Of a DNA stretch of 23,767 nt, positions 15,673 through 23,750 are shown piece after piece. The DNA comes from an uncultured Verrucomicrobiota bacterium (lineage in GTDB: Bacteria > Verrucomicrobiota > Kiritimatiellia > RFP12 > UBA1067), in assembly GCA_945947925.1 (NCBI GenBank), contig CAMEZU010000005.1, positions 1 to 23,767 of the forward strand. Reading direction: 5' to 3'. Position 1 is the first letter of the stretch; every line of letters begins with the position of its first letter. The notes under the pieces were generated by a model. The model was given only the letters and a program-made list of their open reading frames with translations. It had not been told where the DNA came from and searched no databases. Made by a program: the position numbers and the translations under genes.

Positions 15673-16835
15673 TCCTTTTCCTCTCTATGTAGTGATACGC
15701 TTTGTACAAGACCAAGACCGCACATGACCGTGACCAGGAACGTGCGGCCCAACGACAGAAACGGAAGCGGCAGACCGGTGATCGGCACCAGGCCGATCGA
15801 CATACCGATGTTGACGTAGACGTGGGCGAAGACCAGCGTCGCGATGCCGAACGCGAGCAGGCGGCCGCGTCCGTCGCCCGCGACAAGGGCCGTCCACGCC
15901 GTCGAGACGCAGAGGAGCCCGTAGAGCGCGAGCAGCGCGAGGGATCCCTTCAGGTAGCCCATTTCCTCCGCCCAGACGCAGAAGATGAAGTCGTTCATGA
16001 CGCCCATCGCCGGCATCAGCTCGCGGCGGATCGCCTCGCCCTTGCCGTAGCCCTTGCCGACAAGGCCGCCGGAGCCGATCGTCATCGTCGCCTGGCGGAG
16101 GTTGTAGCCGGAGTCGAGGCCGTCCCGCTCGGGGAAGAGGAACGTCTTCACGCGCGAGACCTGGTGCTCGCGGAGCGGCACGTACCTGAGGATGGCCGCG
16201 CGCCGCTCGGGCGACGTGCCGGGACGCTCCGCCTCGTAGACCGCGCCCAGGACGGCCGTCGCCGCCACCGCGCCGGCGGCCAGCAGCACGACGAGTCCCT
16301 TCCGCCAGACGCCCGCGACGAGCAGCATGACGAGCAGCGCCGGGACGAGCGTGAGCGTCGTGCCGAGGTCGGGCTCGAGCAGGATCAGCAGGCACGGCAC
16401 GGCGATGAGGCCGCCCGCGGCGAGGAAGCCGCGGAACCCGTACTGGCCGCGGAAGAGCTCCCCTTCCGCGCCGAAGAGCTGCGCGAGGCACAGGATGACG
16501 AACAGCTTCGAGATCTCGCTCGGCTGGAAGAACCAGAGCCAGCGCCGTCCGCCGAACTGGGTGGTGCCGACGAGCAGCACCGCGACCAGGAGGAAGAGCG
16601 CGAACCCGAAGCCCGGGTAGGCGATCCAGTCCATCACCGTGCGGTAGTCGAGAAACGCGAGAACGAAATAGAAGACGAGCCCCACGGCCGCCGTCCCGAG
16701 CATCGACTTCCAGTGCGAGGCGAACACCCCGCCGCGGGCCGCGCCGGCGGAGGCGAGCACGAAGGCGCCGATCGTGATCAGCGCGAGCATCGACACGAAC
16801 GAGAGCCAGTTGAACCTCAGGAGGAAGCGCTTCAT
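15669..16835 (-). CDS. rodA: Peptidoglycan glycosyltransferase RodA (SEDS)
   Basis: A 388-residue SEDS-family glycan polymerase of the elongasome, with about ten transmembrane helices. Signatures are GGRRWLWFFQPSEISKL (96-111), EPDLGTTLTLVPALLVML, the long periplasmic loop with SGYNLRQATMTIGSGGLVGKGYGKG, the catalytic aspartate D282 in NDFIFCVWAEEMG, and YVNIGMSIGLVPITGLPLPFLS near the end. In many RodA proteins the residues before the catalytic aspartate read HT; here they are MN. The ATG at 16835 overlaps the PBP2 stop (ATGA). A longer in-frame reading extends into mrdA and is not real. It acts together with PBP2 encoded just upstream. Confidence 0.95.
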   Translation of the reverse strand: MKRFLLRFNWLSFVSMLALITIGAFVLASAGAARGGVFASHWKSMLGTAAVGLVFYFVLAFLDYRTVMDWIAYPGFGFALFLLVAVLLVGTTQFGGRRWLWFFQPSEISKLFVILCLAQLFGAEGELFRGQYGFRGFLAAGGLIAVPCLLILLEPDLGTTLTLVPALLVMLLVAGVWRKGLVVLLAAGAVAATAVLGAVYEAERPGTSPERRAAILRYVPLREHQVSRVKTFLFPERDGLDSGYNLRQATMTIGSGGLVGKGYGKGEAIRRELMPAMGVMNDFIFCVWAEEMGYLKGSLALLALYGLLCVSTAWTALVAGDGRGRLLAFGIATLVFAHVYVNIGMSIGLVPITGLPLPFLSLGRTFLVTVMCGLGLVQSVSLHREEKE

Positions 16836-18616
16836 TCCGTCGCCTCCTCGCGATTGTAGAAGCCGCGCAGGACCGCCGCGACCTTCGGCGCCGTCGTGCC
16901 GCCGCCCGACTCGCCGTGCTCGATCACCATCGCGAGCGCCAGCGGCGTCGTCTCGGCCGACGTCGGGTTCGGCGTCGCGTAGGCGAGGAACCAGGTGTTC
17001 TTGTGGCGGTTCGCCCCGGCGCCGACCTCGGCCGTCCCCGTCTTGCCGATCACGCAGGCGTCGACGCCCTCGCCCGCCTTGCGTCCCGTGCCGCCGTCGA
17101 CGACCATCCGCATGCCCTCGCGGACCGACCCGAGCGCCGCCTTCGCGAACGGGAGCGGACGGTCCTGCGCCGGCATCGCCGCATTGAGGCGCGGCGTCGC
17201 GAGCCGTCCCGTGCCGATCGCGCCGACGACGCGGGCCATCTGGAGCGGCGTCACCAGGAGAAGCCCCTGTCCGATCGCCATCTGCGCGAGGTCGCCCGGA
17301 TACCAGGGCTCGCGGCAGTGCGCGAGCTTCCACTCCGGATCGGGAACGGTGCCGGCGGCGTCCGTCGGGAAGTCGATGCCCGTCCGGCGCCCGAGGCCGA
17401 AGTCCTCCGCCGCGGCCTTCAGCGCCGCGATGCCGGTCTTCATGCCGAGATTGCAGAAATACGGGTTGCAGCTCTCGCGCAGGGCGTGCGGCAGGTCGAG
17501 CTCGCCGTGTCCCCAGGTGCGCGCGCACCTGACGCGCATGTCGCCGTATTCGTAGACGCCCGTGCAGAGGTGCTCCGTGGCGGCGTTCCAGCCGTTGCGC
17601 AACCCCGCGAGCGCCGTCACCGGCTTGAATGTCGAGCCGGGCGCGTACTGTCCCGCCGTGGCGCGGTTGAGGAGCGGCTTGCGCGGATCCTCCGACAGCT
17701 TCCGGAAGGTCTTTTTCGGGAAGACGGGCACGCACGCGTTCGGGTCGAACGTCGGGGCGCTCGCGGAGGCCAGCACCGACCCGTCGCGCGGGTCGATCGC
17801 CACGCAGGCGCCGACGCAGCCGTCGAGCTCGTGCTCGACGAGACGCTGCAGGCGGACGTCGAGCGTCAGCCTGAGGTCGCAGCCCGCGCTCGCCCGCTTG
17901 AGCGTCTCGCGCCGGGTCGCGAAGCCGCGCGCGTCCACGACCAGGAGGTCCTCCCCCGGCATGCTGCGCAGGTACTCGTCGTACTGGAGCTCCAGTCCCT
18001 CGCGTCCCTTCAGGTCCTTCTCGATGTAGTTCATCCGCGGACCGCCGGCCACGGTCCGGATCTCCTCCCGGCCGACGCGGCCGATGAGGTGCGCCGCGAG
18101 GCTCCCCTGCGGATAGGTCCGCTCGTATTCCGAAACGCAGACGAAGCCGGGATGCTCGCGCGCATGTTCGCAGAAGCGCGCGAGCTCCTCCTCGCTCAGC
18201 TCCTCCCAGACCTTGAGCGGACGCGCCAGGCTGATCTTGAGATGGCGGGCGAGCGCCTCGGGCGTCGTCTTCGGCGGACGCCCGATCACCGCCGCGAGGG
18301 ACTCCAGCGCCGCGGCGATGTTCGACGCGGTCGTCTGTCCCTTCGCCGTCGGACGGAACGCCTCGGGATGAAGCTCGATGCAGAGCGAGAGGCGGTTCAC
18401 CGCCAGCGCGACGCCGTGCCGGTCGTAGATCGCGCCGCGCGGTCCCGCCGTCAGAACGCGCCGGCTCGACTGGCTGTCCATCTCCTGCCGGTGCTCCGCC
18501 ACGCGGTCGACCTGCTCGCCCTTCAGGCGGACGGCCAGGACCGTCAGCCCGATGCCGAACGTCACGGTCACCAGCGCAAACGAAACGAGACGGACGATGA
18601 CGGTGTCATTTTTCAT
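16832..18616 (-). CDS. mrdA: Penicillin-binding protein 2 (elongasome transpeptidase)
   Basis: A 594-residue class B PBP that cross-links lateral-wall peptidoglycan. One N-terminal anchor helix (about 7-30) is followed by the pedestal domain (GPRGAIYDRHGVALAVN, GREGLELQYDEYL) and the transpeptidase domain. Active-site motifs are S328-T-F-K331, S382-C-N384 and K525-T-G527 (GKTGTAEVG). It directly precedes rodA with a 4-bp overlap and follows mreD with an 11-bp overlap, which identifies it as PBP2 rather than the division protein FtsI. Several cysteines lie in the periplasmic part. Length is normal. Confidence 0.95.
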   Translation of the reverse strand: MKNDTVIVRLVSFALVTVTFGIGLTVLAVRLKGEQVDRVAEHRQEMDSQSSRRVLTAGPRGAIYDRHGVALAVNRLSLCIELHPEAFRPTAKGQTTASNIAAALESLAAVIGRPPKTTPEALARHLKISLARPLKVWEELSEEELARFCEHAREHPGFVCVSEYERTYPQGSLAAHLIGRVGREEIRTVAGGPRMNYIEKDLKGREGLELQYDEYLRSMPGEDLLVVDARGFATRRETLKRASAGCDLRLTLDVRLQRLVEHELDGCVGACVAIDPRDGSVLASASAPTFDPNACVPVFPKKTFRKLSEDPRKPLLNRATAGQYAPGSTFKPVTALAGLRNGWNAATEHLCTGVYEYGDMRVRCARTWGHGELDLPHALRESCNPYFCNLGMKTGIAALKAAAEDFGLGRRTGIDFPTDAAGTVPDPEWKLAHCREPWYPGDLAQMAIGQGLLLVTPLQMARVVGAIGTGRLATPRLNAAMPAQDRPLPFAKAALGSVREGMRMVVDGGTGRKAGEGVDACVIGKTGTAEVGAGANRHKNTWFLAYATPNPTSAETTPLALAMVIEHGESGGGTTAPKVAAVLRGFYNREEATE

Positions 18617-19064
18617 CGACCGCCGCCTTTCTGTCGATCCAGTACAGCGCCGCGTGCGTCGCCGCCAGCACGGCGACCCCGACCGGCAGGGCCATCAGCA
18701 TCCGCAGGAACACGCCGCCCACCAGCGACTGCCCGAGCCAGATCCACAGCCAGACCTGATAGAGGCAGTAGGCCGGGACGGCGAAGCCGACCGACAGCTT
18801 GAAGCCGCGCATCAGGCCCGCCACGGCCGCAAAGTAGCTGACGCTCAGCGCGTAGGGAAGACCCGAAAGCGCGTCCTCCGCCGCGCCCGCCGCCACCGCG
18901 AACAGCATCCCGACGAGCGGCGTGCGGCGCCGCGCGAAATAGACCGCCGCCGACAGCAGCACCGGCAGCCCGACGCCGAGCGTCTTGGGCGCAAGCTCCT
19001 CCGCCGCACCGCCGAAGACGAGCGTGAAGAAGGCGATCACAAGCTGGACGATGTCTTTTTTCAC
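18606..19064 (-). CDS. mreD: Rod shape-determining protein MreD
   Basis: A 152-residue inner-membrane protein with about five hydrophobic helices (LVIAFFTLVFGG; LGVGLPVLLSAAVYFA; LVGMLFAVAAGAAEDALSG; a central VGFAVPAYCLYQVWLWIWLG; MLMALPVGVAVLAATHAALYW). MreD sequences are poorly conserved, so the call rests on size, helix pattern and position between mreC and mrdA, where mreD is almost always found. It starts at a GTG whose GTGA overlaps the mreC stop, and ends inside the first codons of mrdA. Confidence 0.85.
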   Translation of the reverse strand: MKKDIVQLVIAFFTLVFGGAAEELAPKTLGVGLPVLLSAAVYFARRRTPLVGMLFAVAAGAAEDALSGLPYALSVSYFAAVAGLMRGFKLSVGFAVPAYCLYQVWLWIWLGQSLVGGVFLRMLMALPVGVAVLAATHAALYWIDRKAAVDEK

Positions 19065-19861
19065 CGGCGGATGAAGACGTCTTCCAACAGCGTGAAGTCA
19101 ACTGCCGGCCTGACCTTCCCCTCCCGCTCGAGTCCGCCCGCGTGACGCCCCGCGGCGTCGCGTCCGTTCCCCTCGGAAATGAAAGTGCCGACCGGGATTC
19201 CGGCGGGGAAGACGCCGCCGAGACCCGATGTCAAAACCCTGGACTCGGGCGCGATTTCGGCGCCCGCCTTCAAATGACGCATCAGGAGGACGTCGTCCGT
19301 CCCGCCCGACAGGATGCCCCGGATCCGCTCGCTCCCCTCCACCGTGCAGGCGACCTGCAGCGACGGATCCGTCACCAGCAGCACCTCCGACGTGTGCGGC
19401 GTCACCGCCACCACCTGTCCGACCAGCCCCTCGGGCACCGCGACGACCGCCCCCTCGCGAATGCCCGCGAGCGATCCCTTGTTGAGACGGATCGAGCGCC
19501 TCGCGCCCGCCGCGCCCCCGCCCTCGGAAAGGACCTCGGCGCACTCCCAGCGGTTCGGCTCGCGCTCGGTGAAACGCAGGTCGCGCCGCAGCCGCGCGTT
19601 CTCCTCCTCGAGCCCGGCTAGCTCGCCGCGCACCATCTCGAGGGACGCGATCTCGCGCCGCAGCCGCGCGTTCTCGACCGACGCGTCCACCCCGTGCCAG
19701 AGCCCGGTCCAGCGCGCGGCCAGACGCCGCGCCCAGGTCACCTTCGCCTGCTCGACGGGATAGGCCAGCTCGACCGGCGTGGCCCTGAAAAAGGCGACAA
19801 GCAGGACCGCGACCATCGCAACCGCGATGACCGCCAGCGTTCCTGTTGTCGTTGCCTTCAT
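19061..19861 (-). CDS. mreC: Rod shape-determining protein MreC
   Basis: A 266-residue bitopic protein that links MreB to periplasmic PBP2 and helps activate it. One transmembrane helix (about 7-25) is followed by a coiled coil (about 58-98, with repeated N-A-R-L-R-R and E-E-E-N-A-R-L) and the two beta-barrel MreC core (INKGSL-like LNKGSLAGIREGAVVAVPEGLVGQVV, SEVLLVTDPSLQVAC, SGLGGVFPAGIPVG). The tail ends DFTLLEDVFIRR, typical of MreC. The ATG is preceded by AAAGGGG, which lies in a small hairpin. It is 40 bp after mreB. Confidence 0.95.
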   Translation of the reverse strand: MKATTTGTLAVIAVAMVAVLLVAFFRATPVELAYPVEQAKVTWARRLAARWTGLWHGVDASVENARLRREIASLEMVRGELAGLEEENARLRRDLRFTEREPNRWECAEVLSEGGGAAGARRSIRLNKGSLAGIREGAVVAVPEGLVGQVVAVTPHTSEVLLVTDPSLQVACTVEGSERIRGILSGGTDDVLLMRHLKAGAEIAPESRVLTSGLGGVFPAGIPVGTFISEGNGRDAAGRHAGGLEREGKVRPAVDFTLLEDVFIRR

Positions 19862-19870
19862 CTGTGCAAA

Positions 19871-19885
19871 CCCCTTTCAAAGGGG
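19871..19885 (-). promoter_or_regulatory. Hairpin covering the mreC ribosome binding site
   Basis: CCCCTTT-C-AAAGGGG is a perfect inverted repeat in the 40-bp gap between mreB and mreC. On the mRNA the downstream arm, AAAGGGG, is the mreC Shine-Dalgarno sequence, 9 bases before the ATG. Folding would hide it, giving a possible way to set MreC below MreB. After allowing a real loop the stem has 5-6 bp. Confidence 0.5.
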
Positions 19886-19901
19886 GCTTGCCGAATCCAC
19901 C

Positions 19902-20942
19902 TCAAGCCTCGTGCTTGTTTCTCGCGAGGAAGTCGAGTTCGTTCATCACGACGCCCGTGCCTTCCGCCACGGCCGACAGCGGATCGTCCGCCAGCGTGAC
20001 GGGAAGCCCCGTCTGCGCCGCCAGAAGCTTGTCCAGGCCGCGCAGCTGCGAGCTGCCGCCCGACAGCACCAGTCCGCGGTCCACCAGGTCGGCCGCCAGT
20101 TCCGGTTCGCACTTGTCCAGCGTGGACCTCACGGCGTCCACGATCTCGCTGACCGGATCCTTAAGAGCGTCTCTCACTTCCTCCGAGGTTATCGTCAGTG
20201 TCTTCGGCAACCCCGCCACAATGTCCCTACCCTTGATCTCGAGCTTCTTCTCCTCGGCCAGCGGGTAGGCGCTGCCGATCTCGATCTTGATCCACTCGGC
20301 CATGCGTTCGCCGATCAGGAGGTTGTAGACGCGCTGGACGTACTTCATGATGCACATGTCCATCGCATCGCCGCCCGCCTGACGGGCCGAATAGCTGTGC
20401 ACGATGCCGGCGAGCGAGATGATCGCCACCTCGCACGTGCCGCCGCCGATATCGACGATCATCGAACCGGCCGGCTCCGACACGGGAAGGCCGACGCCGA
20501 TCGCCGCCGCCATCGGCTCCTCGATGAGGAACACGCTTCCCGCGCCCGCCTGCTTCGCCGCATCCTCCACCGCGCGCTTCTCGACCTCCGTGATGCCGCT
20601 CGGCACCGCAATGACCATGCGCGGACGCGCGCACTTCATGTTGGAGTAGAATCGCTTCGGACAGACCTTGCGGATAAAGTAGGCAATCATCGCCTCGGTA
20701 ATGTCGAAGTCAGAAATCACGCCCGACTTCATCGGACGGATCGCGACGATGTTGCCGGGCGTGCGGCCCAGCATTCGCTTCGCCTCCTCGCCGACCGCCA
20801 GGACCCGCTTGGAGCCGGCCTGGATCGCGACCACGGACGGCTCGCGCAGCACGATGCCGCGATCCTTCACGTAAACGAGGGAATTCGCGGTACCGAGATC
20901 GATGCCGATGTCTGTGGAGAAGAGGGACTTGAAGTTAAACAT
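19902..20942 (-). CDS. mreB: Actin-like rod shape protein MreB
   Basis: A 346-residue bacterial actin that polymerises under the inner membrane and steers the elongasome. The N-terminus MFNFKSLFS is a likely amphipathic membrane-binding stretch. Nucleotide-site motifs are DIGIDLGTANSLVYV (phosphate 1), VDIGGGTCEVAIISL (phosphate 2) and LVLSGGSSQLRGLDKLL (adenosine). VIAVPSGITEVEKRAVEDAA and EPMAAAIGVGLPV are hallmark MreB segments. Length is standard. The ATG is about 26 nt from the predicted start site, with AAAGG upstream. It is the first gene of the ten-gene run, next to a strong promoter that overlaps the end of lysC. Confidence 0.97.
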   Translation of the reverse strand: MFNFKSLFSTDIGIDLGTANSLVYVKDRGIVLREPSVVAIQAGSKRVLAVGEEAKRMLGRTPGNIVAIRPMKSGVISDFDITEAMIAYFIRKVCPKRFYSNMKCARPRMVIAVPSGITEVEKRAVEDAAKQAGAGSVFLIEEPMAAAIGVGLPVSEPAGSMIVDIGGGTCEVAIISLAGIVHSYSARQAGGDAMDMCIMKYVQRVYNLLIGERMAEWIKIEIGSAYPLAEEKKLEIKGRDIVAGLPKTLTITSEEVRDALKDPVSEIVDAVRSTLDKCEPELAADLVDRGLVLSGGSSQLRGLDKLLAAQTGLPVTLADDPLSAVAEGTGVVMNELDFLARNKHEA

Positions 20943-20974
20943 TGCCTTTGACTTTCATTACCGAGTTTGACGAT

Positions 20975-21003
20975 ATTTTAGGCAATTATCGCCATCTTGT
21001 CAA
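20975..21003 (-). promoter_or_regulatory. mreB operon promoter
   Basis: The -35 TTGACA (20998-21003, exact consensus) and -10 TAAAAT (20975-20980) are 17 bp apart, an optimal sigma-70 layout. The predicted start is near 20968. The -35 overlaps the last codons and stop of lysC. The spacer holds a near-palindrome, GGCAATTATCGCC at 20981-20993 (five of six arm pairs match), which may be a protein site. No other good promoter was found between here and the end of rnhB. Confidence 0.8.
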
Positions 21004-22358
21004 CCGAAGAACGCCTTGTAGAGCGCCCGGACGGCCGTGTCGCGGTCCTGGCGGCGGATGGCGAGCATGAAGCTCACCTCGCTCGAGCCCTGGTTGACCA
21101 TCGACATCGAGATGCCCGCCGACGCGAGCGCGAGGCAGGCCTTCGCCAGCATGCCCGGCGTGTAGCACATGCCCTCGCCCACGACCATGACGATCGTGAT
21201 GTCGCGCTCGACCGCGACGAAGTCCGGCTTGAGCTCGCGCTTGATCGCCTGGACGACCTTGTGCTCCGCCTCCTTCGGAAGGACCTTGCCCTTCACGACG
21301 ATGCACTGCGAGTCGACGCCCGAGGGCATGTGCTCGTAGGAGATGCCCTCGTCCTCGAGCACCTGCAGCAGACGGCGGCCGAAGCCGACCTCGCGGTTCA
21401 TCAGGTACTTCTCGACGACGATGTTGCAGAAGTCGTCCGCGCTCGCGATGCCCACGACCGTGCCGGGCACCACGCGACGCGACTGCTGGATCATCGTGCC
21501 GGGCTCGCTCGGGTGGTTCGTGTTGCGGATGTTGATCGGAATGCGCGCCTTCACGGCCGGAATGACCGCCTCGTCGGCAAAGACGCCGAAGCCCGCGTAG
21601 GCGAGCTCGCGCATCTCGCGGTACGTCATCGTCGGGATGCCCTCGGACACCTCGGGGACGATGCGCGGATCGACCGGATAGACCGAGTCGACGTCCGTGA
21701 AGTTCTCGTACACGTCGGCGCAGACCGCCGCCGCGAGAATCGAGCCCGTGATGTCGCTGCCGCCGCGCGGGAACGTCGCGACCTTGCCCTCGGCCGTGTA
21801 GCCGAAGAAGCCCGGGTAGATGACGATGCCGTCGAAGTTCGAGAACGCGCGCGAGAGCGTCGCATAGCTCGCGGGATCGAGCGTCGCGTCGCCGAACGGA
21901 CCCGTCAGCACCATGCCCGTGTCCTTCGGGCTCGCATAGCGCGCCTTGCGGCCGCGCGCCGCGAACGCGACCGCGACGAGCTTCGCGTTGTTGTCCTCGC
22001 CGGACGCCTTCATCAGGTCCATGAACTCCGCGGGCTCGAGCTTCGAGACCTGCGCGAGACGGTCCATGAGGTCCATCTCGATCTCGCGGACGATCTCCTC
22101 GCCGAGCTTGAGCTCCGTCGCGATCTCCGCATAGCGCTCGACTACCGCGCCGAACTGACGGTCGGTGTTCTCGCCCTTCGTCGCGACCTGCGCGAGCTCG
22201 ATGAGGAGGTCCGTCACCTTCGTGTCGCCCGAATGGCGCTTGCCCGGGGCCGAGACGACCACGATGCGGCGCGCGGGATCCGCGAGCACGATGTCAATGA
22301 CCTTGTTGAGCTGCTTCGCATCCGCGAGCGAGCTGCCGCCGAATTTACAGACTTTCAT
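21000..22358 (-). CDS. lysC: Aspartate kinase
   Basis: A 452-residue enzyme that phosphorylates aspartate, the first step towards lysine, methionine and threonine. The N-terminal kinase motif is K5-FGGSS; APGKRHSGDTKVTDLL, FPRGGSDITGSILAAAV and FTDVDSVYPVDPR follow. Two C-terminal ACT domains (about 310-452) provide feedback control. The sequence resembles Bacillus subtilis YclM (ThrD, the lysine- and threonine-sensitive isozyme) more than the long bifunctional ThrA. It lies 34 bp after hom and shares its promoter. The assignment of the exact effector is inference. The symbol lysC is used generically; thrD would also fit. Confidence 0.94.
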   Translation of the reverse strand: MKVCKFGGSSLADAKQLNKVIDIVLADPARRIVVVSAPGKRHSGDTKVTDLLIELAQVATKGENTDRQFGAVVERYAEIATELKLGEEIVREIEMDLMDRLAQVSKLEPAEFMDLMKASGEDNNAKLVAVAFAARGRKARYASPKDTGMVLTGPFGDATLDPASYATLSRAFSNFDGIVIYPGFFGYTAEGKVATFPRGGSDITGSILAAAVCADVYENFTDVDSVYPVDPRIVPEVSEGIPTMTYREMRELAYAGFGVFADEAVIPAVKARIPINIRNTNHPSEPGTMIQQSRRVVPGTVVGIASADDFCNIVVEKYLMNREVGFGRRLLQVLEDEGISYEHMPSGVDSQCIVVKGKVLPKEAEHKVVQAIKRELKPDFVAVERDITIVMVVGEGMCYTPGMLAKACLALASAGISMSMVNQGSSEVSFMLAIRRQDRDTAVRALYKAFFG

Positions 22359-22392
22359 TTACTCTGAAACCTTCTCAACCTTCCAAACCCTC
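22359..22392 (-). repeat. Low-complexity GGTT-rich spacer before lysC
   Basis: The minus strand carries GGGTTTGG, AAGGTTG and AGAAGGTTTC in succession, an imperfect 8-base repeat that also supplies the AAGG ribosome binding site of lysC. The core GTTTGG is shared with the repeat inside rnhB. Confidence 0.4.
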
Positions 22393-23688
22393 TTACAGCA
22401 CGCGGAGCGCCACCGGCTCGGCGCCGATCACGCCCGTCGCCTGGATCTCCTTGAGCGCGGCCTCGAGGTCGCCCGCCTTCGCCTTGTGCGTGAGCACGAC
22501 GACCGGCACCGGCTGGTTGCCGACCGAGCCCGCCTTCTGCGAAGCCGCGTCGAGCGACACGCCGTGCTGGCCGAGGATGGACGCGATCGTGCCGAACGCG
22601 CCCGCCTTGTCCTCGACGAGGAAGCGGATGTAGAACTTCGAGGCGATGTCGCCCGCCGCGCGGAGCCTGATCGTGCCCTCGGCGTAGTTCGGTGCGCCGC
22701 GCGTGTAGCGCGTCTCGCCGTGCGCGAGGTTGCGCGCGATGTCGCCGATGTCGCCCACCACGGTCGAGGCCGTCGGCGCACGGCCCGCGCCGCGCCCGTA
22801 GTACATCGTGTAGTCGCTCATGTCGCCCTTCACCATCGCCGCGTTGAACGCGTCGTTGACGTTGGAGAGCATGTGCGTGAACGGCACGAGCGTCGGATGC
22901 ACGCCCACCTCGACCTCGTCGCCCTGACGCGCGACGACCGCAAGGAGCTTGATCCGGTAGCCGAAGTCAGCTGCGTACTTGACGTCCTCGCCCGCGAGGT
23001 TGCGGATGCCCTCGACCTGCACCTGGTCGACGGACGGCTGGAAGCCGAACGCGAGCGCCGCGAGGATGCACGCCTTGTGCGCCGTGTCGAAGCCGTCGAT
23101 GTCGAGCGAGGGATTTGCCTCGGCGTAGCCGAGCTTCTGCGCGTCCTTGAGGACGACGTCAAAGGGCAGGCCCTCGTTCTCCATCCGCGTGAGGATGTAG
23201 TTGCACGTGCCGTTCAGGATGCCGTGGATCGACTCGATGTCGTTGCCCGCAAGGCCTTCGCGAAGGACGCGGATGATCGGGATGCCGCCGCCGACGGACG
23301 CGCCGAAGTAGATGTCGACGCCGTTCGCCTTCGCCGTGTCGAAGATCTCCTTGCCGTACTCCGCGAGGAGCTTCTTGTTCGCCGTCACGACGCACTTCTT
23401 CGCGTTGAGCGCGTCAAGGACAAACTTCTTCGCAATGCCCGTGCCACCGATCGTCTCGACGATGATCTGGATCTCGGGATCGGCGATCGTCGCGGCCGCG
23501 TCGGTCGTCAGAATGCCCGCCGGAACCTGGATGCCGCGGTCCGTCGTGATGTCGAGGTCCGCGATCTTCTTGAGGACGATGTCGACGTCCAGGCGCTTGG
23601 CCATGACGTCACGATGCTTCAGGAGACCGTCCGCGACACCCGCGCCCACGGTTCCGAAACCCAGGATTCCAACTCCGATCTGCTTCAT
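22393..23688 (-). CDS. hom: Homoserine dehydrogenase
   Basis: A 431-residue NAD(P)-dependent enzyme that reduces aspartate semialdehyde to homoserine. The Rossmann motif is GVGILGFGTVGAGVADGL (5-22). VTANKKLLAEYG (101-112) carries the conserved lysine K105, followed by SVGGGIPIIR (131-140), GILNGTCNYILTRME (156-170) and GFDTAHKACILAALAFG. A C-terminal ACT domain (about 348-431) suggests threonine feedback. Length matches monofunctional Hom proteins. The start has AGAAGG 8 bases upstream. It is the first gene of a hom-lysC pair; asd, thrB and thrC are not in the window. Confidence 0.97.
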   Translation of the reverse strand: MKQIGVGILGFGTVGAGVADGLLKHRDVMAKRLDVDIVLKKIADLDITTDRGIQVPAGILTTDAAATIADPEIQIIVETIGGTGIAKKFVLDALNAKKCVVTANKKLLAEYGKEIFDTAKANGVDIYFGASVGGGIPIIRVLREGLAGNDIESIHGILNGTCNYILTRMENEGLPFDVVLKDAQKLGYAEANPSLDIDGFDTAHKACILAALAFGFQPSVDQVQVEGIRNLAGEDVKYAADFGYRIKLLAVVARQGDEVEVGVHPTLVPFTHMLSNVNDAFNAAMVKGDMSDYTMYYGRGAGRAPTASTVVGDIGDIARNLAHGETRYTRGAPNYAEGTIRLRAAGDIASKFYIRFLVEDKAGAFGTIASILGQHGVSLDAASQKAGSVGNQPVPVVVLTHKAKAGDLEAALKEIQATGVIGAEPVALRVL

Positions 23689-23720
23689 ATCAAATACCTT
23701 CTTTCACAAAAGAAAGGTAT

Positions 23721-23750
23721 ATTTTACTCTTCTGACGGGCCATTAGTCAA
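23721..23750 (-). promoter_or_regulatory. hom-lysC promoter
   Basis: The -35 TTGACT (23745-23750) and -10 TAAAAT (23721-23726) are 18 bp apart, with a predicted start near 23714 and a leader of about 26 nt. That leader is too short for a threonine attenuator peptide. CTTTC / GAAAG around the -10 to ribosome binding site region can form a weak 5-bp hairpin. Confidence 0.7.

Noticed and set aside
16836..17735. Upstream extension of rodA giving a 688-residue protein
   Set aside because: The extra N-terminal part is mrdA read in another frame. The ATG at 16835 with the ATGA overlap gives a normal RodA.
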